64,000 bases of DNA from Brassica napus (taxonomy: Eukaryota; Streptophyta; Magnoliopsida; Brassicales; Brassicaceae): assembly GCF_020379485.1 (NCBI RefSeq), contig NW_026014868.1:102001-166000 (forward strand), given 5' to 3'. Numbering within the stretch: the first letter of the stretch is position 1; each line of letters starts with the position of its first letter. This document shows, one piece after another, positions 56,107-64,000 of this stretch. A program made the position numbers and the translations under genes. A model generated the notes under the pieces. The model was not told where the DNA came from and did not search any database. It saw only the letters and a program-made list of their open reading frames with translations.

Positions 56107-58286
56107 CACGGACAGCCACATACATCCTGTGTGTTCTGGCAGACACCCACGGACGTCCTGTGTGTACTGAACAGACAGCCCACGTGGGCCAAAATCACCC
56201 GAACAGTCAACGGGAAGAGCCAGCGTGCTGAGTCCAAGGACCAGCGTGCTGATATGTGTACTGATGGACAGCCACAGACGTCGTGCGTGTGCTGACGGAC
56301 ACACACGGACACACACAGACAGCCACGGACGTCCTGTGTGTGCTGACGAAAAGCCACGGACAGCAATGAACGTCCTGTGTGTGCTGGTGGACACCCACGG
56401 ACGTCTTGTGTGTACTGAAAAAACATCCCACGTGCGCCAAAATCACCCAAACAGTCAACGGGAAGGGCCAGCGTGCTTAGTCCAAGGACCAACGTGCTGA
56501 TATGTGTACTGATGGATAGCCACGGACGTCATGTGCATGCTGACAAAGACAGACGGACACACACGGACAGCCACGGACGTCCTATGTGTGCTGGGGGACA
56601 GCCACGGACGTCCAGTGTGTACTGAACAAACAGCCCACGTGGGCCAAAATCACCCGAACAGTCCACGAGAAGCGTCAGCATGCTCAGTCCAAGGACCAAC
56701 GTGCTGATATGTGTACTGATGGACCGCCACAGACGTCCTGTGTGTGCTGATGGACACACACGGACACACACGGACAGCCGCGGACGTCCTTTGTGTGCTG
56801 ATGGACAGCCACGGACGTCTTGTGTGTGCTGACGGACACCCACAGATGTCATGTGTGTACTGAACAGACAGCCCACGTGGGCCAAAATCACCCGAACAGT
56901 CCACGGGAAGAGCCAGCGTGCTGAGTCCAAGTGGGCTGTCGGTCAGCACACACATGACGTCTGTGGCTGTCCATCAGTACACATATCAGCACGTTGGTCC
57001 TTGGACTCAGCACGCTGGCCCTTCCCATGGATTGTTCGGGTGATTTTGGCCCACGTGGGCTGTCTGTTCAGTACACACAGGATTTCCGTGGGTGTCCGCC
57101 AGCACACACAGGACATCCGTGTGTGTCCATCAGCACACACAGGACGTCCGTGGCTGTCCGTGTATGTGCTGACGGACACACACGGACAGCCACGGACGTC
57201 CTGTGTGTGCTGATGGACACACACGGATGTCCTGTGTGTGCTGAAGGACACCCACAGATGTCCTGTGTGTACTGAACAGACAGCCCACGTGGGCCAAAAT
57301 CACCCGAACAGTCCACGGGAAGGGCCAGCGTGCTGAGTCAAGGGACCAACGTGCTGATATTTGTACTGGTGGACAGCCATGGACGTCATGTGTGTGCTGA
57401 TGGACACCCACAGACGTCCTGTGTGTGCGGATGGACAGCCACAGACAGCCACGGATGTCTTGTTTGTGCTGGCGGACACCCACGGACGTCCTCTGTGTAC
57501 TGAACAGACAGCCCACGTGGGCCAAAATCACCCAAACAGTCCACGGGAAGGGCCAGCGTGCTGAGTCAAGGGACCAACGTGCTGAAATTTGTACTGGTGG
57601 ACAGCCATGGACGTCATGTGTGTGCTGACGGACACACACGGACACACACGGACACACACAGGCTGCCACGGACGTCGTGTGTGTGCTGCCGGACAGCCAC
57701 AGACGTCCTATATGTGCTGGCGGACACCCACGGACGTCTTGTTTGTACTGAATAGACAGCCCACGTGGGCCAAAATCACCCAAACAGTCCACAGGAAGGG
57801 TCAGCGTGCTGAGTCCAAGGACCAACGTGCAGATATGTGTACTGATGGACAGCCACAGACGTCCTGTGTGTGCTGACGGACACACACGGACAGCCACAGA
57901 CGTCCTGTGTTTGCTGACGGACACACACGGACGTCCTGTGTGTGCTGACGGACACCCCAGACGTCCTGTGTGTACTGAAAATACAGCCCACGTGGGCCAA
58001 AATCACCTGAACAGTCCACGGGAAGGGCCAGCGTGCTGAGTCCAAGGACCAGCGTGCTGATATGTGTACTGATGGACAGCCACAGACGTCCTGTGTGTGC
58101 TGACGGACACACAGGACATACACAGATACACACAGTCAGCCACGTACGTCCTGTGTGTGCTGACGGACAGCCACAAACAGCAACGAACGTCCTGTGTGTG
58201 CTGGCGGACACCCAGGGACGTCCTGTGTGTACTGAACATACAGCCCACGTGGGCCAAAATCACCCAAACAGTCCACGGGAAGGGCC
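56107..58286. repeat. Complex satellite array, block 5, with an inverted segment
   Basis: It continues block 4. Units are as elsewhere except 56931-57164, which is in the opposite orientation and forms a fold-back with the following ~230 bp. It ends at a truncated family B element (GGGAAGGGCCAGC, then non-satellite). Confidence 0.9.
56931..57413. repeat. Satellite fold-back (inverted repeat, ~230 bp arms)
   Basis: The left arm (56931-57164) is the reverse complement of the right arm (~57180-57413) with few mismatches; both include one anchor palindrome and GTCCAAGGACC/GGTCCTTGGAC. The loop is about 15 nt at 57165-57179. The satellite on both sides is in the normal orientation. Confidence 0.8.
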
Positions 58287-58302
58287 AGCACCTTTAGCAC
58301 CG

Positions 58303-59169
58303 TCAAATGAACCGACGAACCTGGACTGTCGCGTCCTTAAGTTCCCTTCCAACAAACCGTCGGAGCCGGTTGAACTCCTCTTCGTACTCACGTACGGCCC
58401 TGCGGCCTTGGGTAAGGTCTAGGAACCTACCTTCCAGACTGTCCCAAGCCTCTACAGGAAAGTATTTGCGGTTGAATTCATCTTCAAAATCCGCAAAACT
58501 CTGGAGACTTCCATTGGTGCGCTTGTTTACAGCCAGCCACCAATTATGCGCGTCCCCTTCCAGGAAGTGAACCGCAATGTCTCTCTTGTAATCCTCGGGA
58601 CAACGAGTTGAGCTGAAGTTTCGGACTAGCCTACTCCTCCACTCGTCTGCCTCAATAGGATTGGCGCTTCCTGAGAAATGCTTCGTCCCTAGACGGGAGA
58701 TGTGCTGAAGCAAGCTCAGATAGTCCACCTTTTTCCCGGTCCTTTCTGGTGGATCAATCTCGATCACCTCGACCGTTTCCACAACTGGACCATTGGTGTT
58801 GGGGGCGGTCATAGCCACAGGCGTAGCTTGGCCAACCGAGGAGTTCACTAATGGCGTGAACAGTTGGGCCATAGCCGCCACCTGAGTCCCCATTACCTTC
58901 ATGGCCTCTAACAAGTCCTCTTTGGACAGTGTTGCGGTTACATTGGCCGTACCATCGGCCATTTTCTCACGCTGGCCACCATCACGGTTAGCGTTCGAGG
59001 ATTCCACTTCCTCATCACTCTCCTGATGTTCCTCACCATCCCGTTGCGTCCCCGTAAGGTTAGCCTGATCAGTTGGCAACACATCTTCAGCGTTAGCCGC
59101 GGCTGGATTGGTTTGCAAACTGGAGAGATTAGTTCCATCCACGGCCACTTGGCTAGACTGACCGGCCAT
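58303..59169 (-). pseudogene. Gag of family B, truncated
   Basis: An ATG at 59169 gives MAGQSSQ..., open for 288 codons to a stop close to the deletion junction. The capsid core is present and homologous to family A gag (LLQHISRLGTKHFSG, HFLEGDAHNWWL, LTQGRRAVREYEEEFNRLRR). Zinc knuckles are missing. Upstream of this ATG the frame is open back to TAG at 59196-59194; a splice acceptor (CCTTAG before GCTGG at 59211, with CTAAC upstream) is in frame but is followed by that TAG, which is TCG in the + strand copy at 63909. Confidence 0.82.
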
Positions 59170-59368
59170 TCTCTTACTTCTTCGGGACTTTCCCTATTTG
59201 GTTTTTCCAGCCTAAGGATTCAGACAATGTTAGTACAAAACATACTAACCATAAACAGAACAAAACAATCCCTAGACTAAGCAATCAAACCTCACCGTGA
59301 GACCTAATCAGCTGGCTGCGTGTCTATGTGTGTGGACTACATAACCCAACTATCCTAGAATCAAGCAT

Positions 59369-59380
59369 GCTCTGATACCA
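59369..59380 (-). other. Primer binding site (initiator tRNA-Met), family B - strand copy
   Basis: On the - strand it reads TGGTATCAGAGC, three bases after the LTR end TCTTACA at 59384. Confidence 0.88.
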
Positions 59381-59383
59381 ACT

Positions 59384-61392
59384 TGTAAGACCTGTTCCTG
59401 GTCTCTCGACCCAACTGGATATGAATGCTTACTTATTAATTTCTTTGCTTGTCTGATTCATTCTAAGTCTTTTCTTTACTCAGTCATATTCGAATATGAG
59501 GTTCATAAACAAAGGGATAGATTGCACAGCGGAATAATAATGTATAAACTTTGTATTACTTAGAAACATGAGATTCAATACACAACTTCTTAACAGTCTC
59601 ATAGACAATCACTAGTTCATCCCTAGCATCATCTAACCACACGTTACACAGCCTCTCACTGACCGAGCCTTCACGGCTCCTTGGCTTGACCAGAACCATC
59701 CTTAGTTCCTGAAACCACAACCAGATAAGCATTAATCATAACCAAGAATAGAACGGATTGATTCTACAATGCTTGGCTTGGTTCCTAGAACTTAGATAAA
59801 CCTCAGTCAACATAATCATAAAACGTATGAACCTACCTACTGTATCCTAAGTCATTCAACCAACCACCCCTTGACTTAGAATCAGATAGATAGTCTAGAA
59901 TAGATAAACAGAACACACGAACAGATCCGGATCGTCCCCAAAGACCAATCCGTCTAACCGGATAGAATCTAGGTGCGACCGGCCAATGGAGTCCGGCTCA
60001 ATGGCCCAACGGACTCCCTTACCTGATCCGGCCTTAGGCCTGGATCCAATTGGCCGAGTAAGCCTCAAGCCTAATTCGGAAGGCTTAGCAACCGGTCAGA
60101 CCTTGCGACTCTACCTTGGCTTAGACAAACCGTGACCTTGTCTTAACTAGACAAGCCATAAGCTGATCCATAAGGATCGGTCCTAACGTGTCCCGAAAGA
60201 CACCGTTTGGAACATGTACCCTTTGGCCATTCGTGCCTCTTGGACACTCATGACTCTTGACAACTCATGCCCTTTGGGTCATTCCCAACCGTTTGTCCTA
60301 ACCGCCCAGTCTTGGTGTGATCGGATCATCCCACTAACTGACCTGTGTCTAGGCTAGCGGTTTGATTATGTCCGGCCAAAGTCTAGGGACGTGTCCCTTG
60401 GACTCAACCAACACAACCTTTCGTGTTTAACCAGAGAGAAGAGAAGAGAAACGAATTGAAACAGATAAGGAGAGCCGGATGGGACTTAGGAACCGAGCAG
60501 AGCCGCGGTGCGGTCGCATGGACTGTCCGTTCGGTCAGATGGAGCCACGGCCCATCACATACCTTGTGAACCACGTCTGGGTTCTCCATGCTCTTCTCCT
60601 TGTCTGGATCTCCCATTATTGACCGGAGTTAGTTCTCAAACGACCAGAGTCGCCGGAACACAACACCACCACAATCGGCCTTTCTCTTGGCCGGGACTCT
60701 CTCTTTCTCTCTTTCTTTCTCTCTACGTTTTTCTCTGAGTATTTTACTCTGGAATTGGATAATGAAATCGACCAGAGAGCCCCCATATTTATAGAAAACG
60801 AGGGGGTAAGTCTTGCCCCACGAACCGGCATGACTTGCTAGCGAATGGGCACCATCGGCCAAGGGTAGTCCCCTTTCGGCCACTTGCATCCCTTCGCCCT
60901 TTCTGATTGGGTTTAGGGTCGGTCACAAGCCCAACCCACGCCCTAAGCCTCCTGGACTTAGCCCACGGCCTTGTCCAAAGACCCAACAGCCCATGGCCTC
61001 ATGACCGGACCTCACAGCCCGCCACTGACCCGGACCCGGACCATCGGCCTAAAGCCCGGACAGTCCGTCTAGCTGAGATGAGCTGACTCTCAGCTGCCTC
61101 AGCTGAGTGAGCTAGTAGTCCAGCTAGTGGAGCTGACTTAGTAGGGACTTAGCTGGAGTGAACTGAACCTAGCTTCATTGAGCTGGCCGAGCTACTCGTT
61201 CACTTCGTCCACTTACCGTCTTACTCGTCCTAGCTGTCTCTTAGCTTGTATAAGGTTAAGTCTAAGTTTCCTTATGTCCTTAACCTTCTTTCTCGACCAT
61301 GGAACGCTTGCCTTGATGTCCTAAGACTGGCTTGCACGTTTCCTCGAACCATGGCCGTCCCAACAATCCTATTCAGGATTGGGGGCGTGACA
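59384..61392 (-). repeat. 5' LTR of family B, - strand copy (2009 bp)
   Basis: On the - strand it runs TGTCACGCCCCC (61392) to TCTTACA (59384). TATA box TATAAATA is at about 60795-60788. It contains the small two-exon model at 60616-59556. It is nearly identical to 61628-63723 in inverse orientation; the solo LTR at 5565-7009 lacks ~0.6 kb of its middle. Confidence 0.88.
59556..60616 (-). CDS. Candidate two-exon small ORF inside family B LTR (- strand copy)
   Basis: Exon 1 is 60616-60563 (18 codons, MGDPDKEK...), donor GTATGTG. The intron is 60562-59709 (854 nt), acceptor GTTTCAG. Exon 2 is 59708-59556 (50 codons plus TAA), open. It differs from the + strand copy by Q4P. As in that copy, exon 1 could also be joined to gag. 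Confidence 0.4.
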
Positions 61393-61627
61393 GCTGAGTC
61401 CAAGGACCAACGTGCTGCTTTGTGTACTGATGGACAGCCACGGACGTCCTGTGTGTGCTGACGAACAGAGACAGACACACACGGCACACACGGACGGCCA
61501 CAAACAGCCACGGACATCCTGTGTGTGCTGGCGAACACCCACGGACGTCCTGTGTGTACTGAACAGACAGCCCACGTGGGCCAAAATCACCTAAACAGTC
61601 CACGGGAAGGGCCAGCGTGCTGAGTCC
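61393..61627. repeat. Complex satellite, 235 bp remnant between two family B LTRs
   Basis: One satellite unit (GCTGAGTCCAAGG ... anchor at 61570 ... GCGTGCTGAGTCC). It is flanked by the outward-facing 5' LTRs of two family B elements. Confidence 0.9.
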
Positions 61628-62227
61628 TGTCACGCCCCCAATCCTGAATAGGATTGTTGGGACGGCCATGGTTCGATAAAACGTACAAGCCAGTCTTAAG
61701 ACATCAAGGCAAGCGTTCCATGGTCGAGAAAGAAGGTTAAGGATATAAGGAAACTTAGACTTGACCTTATACAAGCTAAGAGACAGCTAGGACGAGTAAG
61801 ACGGTAGCTAGGACGAAGTGGACGAGTAGCTCGGCCAGCTCAAGGAAGCTAGGTTCAGTTCACTCCAGCTCAGTCCCTACTAAGTCAGCTCCACTAGCCC
61901 GACTACTATCTCACTCAGCTGAGGCAGCTGAGAGTCAGCTCATCTCAGCTAGATGGACTGTCCGGGCTTTAGGCCGATGGTCCGGGTCCGGGTCAGTGGT
62001 GGGCTGTGAGGTCCGGCCATGAGGCCATGGGCTGTTGGGTCCTTGGGCAAGGCCGTGGTCTGTGTCCAGGAGGCCTGGGGCGTGGGTTGGGCTTGTGGCC
62101 GACCCAAAACCCAATCAGAAAGGGCGAAGGGATGCAAGTGGCCGAAAGGGCGCAACTCTTGGCCGATGGTGCCCATTCGCTAGCAAGTCGTGCCTGTTCG
62201 TGGGGCAAGACTTACCCCCTCGTTTTC

Positions 62228-62235
62228 TATAAATA
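62228..62235 (+). promoter_or_regulatory. TATA box of family B LTR
   Basis: TATAAATA about 170 bases upstream of the ATG exon at 62406. The same motif and spacing occur in the other two family B LTRs, so transcription would begin before exon 1. Confidence 0.65.
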
Positions 62236-62405
62236 TGGGGGCTCTCTTGTCGATTTCATTGTCCAATTCCAGAGTAAAAATACTCAGAGAAAAACGTAGA
62301 GAGAAAGAAAGAGAGAAAGAGAGAGTTCCGGCCAAGAGAAAGGCCGATTGTGGTGGTGTTGTGTTCCGGCGACTCTGATCGTTTGAGAACTAACTCCGGT
62401 CAAGA

Positions 62406-63549
62406 ATGGGAGATCAAGACAAGGAGAAGAGCATGGAGAACCCAGACGTGGTTCACAAGGTATGTGATGGGCCGTGGCTCCATCAGACCGAACGGACGGT
62501 CCATGCGACCGCACCGCGGCTCTGCTCGGTTCCTAAGTCCCATCCGGCTCTCCTTATCTATTTCAATTCGTTTCTCTTCTCTTCTCTCTGGTTAAACACG
62601 AAAGGTTGTGTTGGTTGAGTCCAAGGGACACGTCCCTAGGCTTTGGCCGAACATAACCAGACCGCTAGCCTAGACACGGGTCGGTTAGACGGATGATCCG
62701 ATCGCACCAAGACTGGGCGGTTAGGACGAACGGTCTGGAATGACCCAAAGGGCACGAGTTGTCAAGAGTCATGAGTGTTCAAAGGTTGTGAGTTGCCAAA
62801 GGGTGTCATGGACCAAAAGGTACGAGTTACCAAAGGTTGCGAACATCAAAAGGTACGAGGACCAAGAGGCACGATTGGCCAAAGGGTGCATGTTCCAAAC
62901 GGTGTCTTTCGGGACAGGTTAGGACCGATCCTTATGGATCAGCCTATGGCTTGTCTAGTTAAGACAAGGTCACGGTTTGTCTAAGCCAAGGTAAAGTCGC
63001 AAGGTCTGACCGGTTGCTAAGCCTTCCGGATTAGGCTTGAGGCTTACTAGGCCGATTGGATCCAGGCCTAAGGCCGGATCAGGTAAGGGAGTCCGTTGGG
63101 CCATTGAGCCGGACTCCATTGGCCGGTCGCACCTAGATTCTATCCGGATAGACGGATTGGTCTTTGGGGACGATCCGGATCTGTTCGTGTGTTCTGTTTA
63201 TCTATTCTGGACTATCTATCTGATTCTAAGTCAAGGGGTGGTTGGTTGAATGACTTAGGATACGGTAGGTAGGTTCATACGTTTTATGATTATGTTGACT
63301 GAGGTTTATCTAAGTTCTAGGAACCAAGCCAAGCATTGTAGAATCAATCCGTTCTATTCTCGGTTATGATTAATGCTTATCTGGTTGTGGTTTCAGGAAC
63401 TAAGGATGGTTCTGGTCAAGCCAAGGAGCCGTGAAGGCTCGGTCAGTGAGAGGCTGTGTAACGTGTGGTTAGATGATGCTAGGGATGAACTAGTGATTGT
63501 CTATGAGACTGTTAAGAAGTTGTGTATTGAATCTCATGTTTCTAAGTAA
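62406..63549 (+). CDS. Candidate two-exon small ORF inside family B LTR (+ strand copy)
   Basis: Exon 1 is 62406-62459 (ATG, 18 codons, ending CACAAG), donor GTATGTG at 62460. The intron runs to 63396 (937 nt) with acceptor GTGGTTTCAG. Exon 2 is 63397-63549: 50 codons, phase 0, then TAA. The predicted 68-residue product is charged, with no signal peptide or membrane segment. Exon 2 residues V7, E13, C21, W24, D26 and Y36 match family A at the same positions. No known family is recognised. It could also be only a leader exon used for gag (acceptor at 63893). Confidence 0.42.
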
Positions 63550-63726
63550 TACAAAGTTTATACATTGTTATTCCGCTGTGCAATCTGTTCCTTTGTTTAT
63601 GAACCTCATATTCGAATATGACTTAGTAACTAATAGACTTAAAAATGGATCAAACAAGCAGAGAAATTAATAAGTAAGCCTGCGGACTCCATCAGGTCGA
63701 GAGGCCAGGGTTCGGGTCTTACAAGT

Positions 63727-63738
63727 TGGTATCAGAGC
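63727..63738 (+). other. Primer binding site (initiator tRNA-Met), family B + strand copy
   Basis: TGGTATCAGAGC, three bases after the LTR end TCTTACA. Confidence 0.9.
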
Positions 63739-63893
63739 ATGTTGATTCTAGGATAGTTGGGTTAGGCAGTCCACACACACACACACGCAGCCAGCTGATT
63801 AGGTCTCACGGTGAGGTTTGATTGCTTAGTCTAGGGATTGTTTTGTTCTGTTTATGTTAGTGTGTTTCGTACTAACATTGTCTGAATCCTTAG

Positions 63894-64000
63894 GCTGGAA
63901 AAAGCAAATCGGGAAAGTCCCGAAAGAGTAAGAAAACAGCCGGTCAGTCTAGTCAAGTGGCCATGGACGGGACCAATCTATCCGGATTGCAAACCGATCC
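63894..64000 (+). CDS. Gag of family B, 5' end only, spliced start predicted
   Basis: After an acceptor TGAATCCTTAG at 63883-63893 (CTAAC branch site at 63871-63875), the frame GCT GGA AAA is open to the window end. It reads a lysine/serine-rich N-terminus and then AGQSSQVAMDG, homologous to the gag at 59169-58303. A TAG stands in this frame directly before 63894. The ATG of the - strand copy is ACA here, and the first ATG is at 63963. Joining to the LTR exon at 62406-62459 is in phase 0 and would supply an ATG. Confidence 0.6.

Larger units (their letters stand above)
58287..61392 (-). mobile_element. Tekay-like family B element, truncated inside gag
   Basis: 5' LTR (61392-59384), PBS, leader and the first ~290 gag codons are present; everything 3' of that (zinc knuckles, pol, 3' LTR) is missing. 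The right flank is satellite GCTGAGTCC and the left flank is satellite GGGCCAGC, adjacent positions of the same anchor (expected GGGCCAGCGTGCTGAGTCC). The deletion therefore removed the element's 3' part and only a few satellite bases. Confidence 0.88.
61628..63723 (+). repeat. 5' LTR of family B, + strand copy (2096 bp)
   Basis: It starts TGTCACGCCCCC next to satellite (flank AGTCC) and ends GGGTCTTACA before the PBS. TATAAATA is at 62228-62235. It contains the small ORF model 62406-63549. The element continues beyond the window, so its TSD cannot be verified. Confidence 0.9.

Noticed and set aside
55782..56492. 236-codon frame joining satellite translation to the CRM integrase tail
   Set aside because: It is a chance read-through from satellite into the coding end that the 5' LTR carries. 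The TSD at 56107-56111 lies in the middle of it.

Overview
The window is repeat DNA from a plant nuclear genome, and I found no ordinary host gene in it. Plant origin is shown by LTR retrotransposons of the CRM and Tekay chromovirus clades, all primed by initiator tRNA-Met, with plant-type TATA boxes, branch points and splice sites. The element types and base composition would fit Brassicaceae, but nothing here proves the family.

The backbone is one long array of a complex satellite (about 22 kb in total: 3555-5564, 7010-15657, 31544-33529, 42024-48836, 56107-58286 and 61393-61627). Its major unit is about 220-280 bp. It combines a roughly 110 bp 'anchor' holding the palindrome GCCCACGTGGGC with a variable number of about 31 bp subrepeats built on GGACGTCCTGTGTGTGCTGA. 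Removing the inserted elements, with one copy of each 5 bp target duplication, rejoins the satellite in register at three sites, so the elements landed in a pre-existing array. A 1.9 kb higher-order duplication and a fold-back segment show that the array is still rearranging.

Insertions from left to right: (1) 1-613, the LTR end of a CRM-like element that interrupts (2) a CRM copy at 614-3554 (+ strand; 3' half of pol plus 3' LTR). (3) 5565-7009, a solo LTR of Tekay-like family B (TSD TCTTG). (4) 15658-31543, a CRM element on the - strand (TSD GACGG), itself interrupted by (5) 20007-28587, a young, nearly intact Tekay-like family A element (TSD TACCT). (6) 33530-42023, a tandem LTR-internal-LTR-internal-LTR array of a large non-autonomous (LARD-like) element with 3.3 kb LTRs. 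(7) 48837-56106, a second complete CRM element on the - strand (TSD CACGG). (8) 58287-61392, a family B element on the - strand truncated inside gag. (9) 61628-64000, the 5' LTR, PBS and gag start of a further family B element on the + strand, running off the window.

The CRM copies all carry disabling lesions. Their LTRs are about 1.1-1.2 kb and begin inside the pol reading frame, so the integrase tail is encoded by the LTR. A CRM-rich, satellite-based region suggests a centromere or pericentromere (inference).

The most unusual signal is in the two Tekay-like families. Gag has no usable ATG of its own. Each LTR carries a short ATG exon with a GT donor, and an AG acceptor with a CTAAC branch point lies just before gag, in frame. 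This predicts a spliced gag mRNA initiated inside the LTR. A second acceptor within the same LTR would join the same first exon to a different terminal exon, giving a protein of about 70 residues with a residue pattern shared by the two families.
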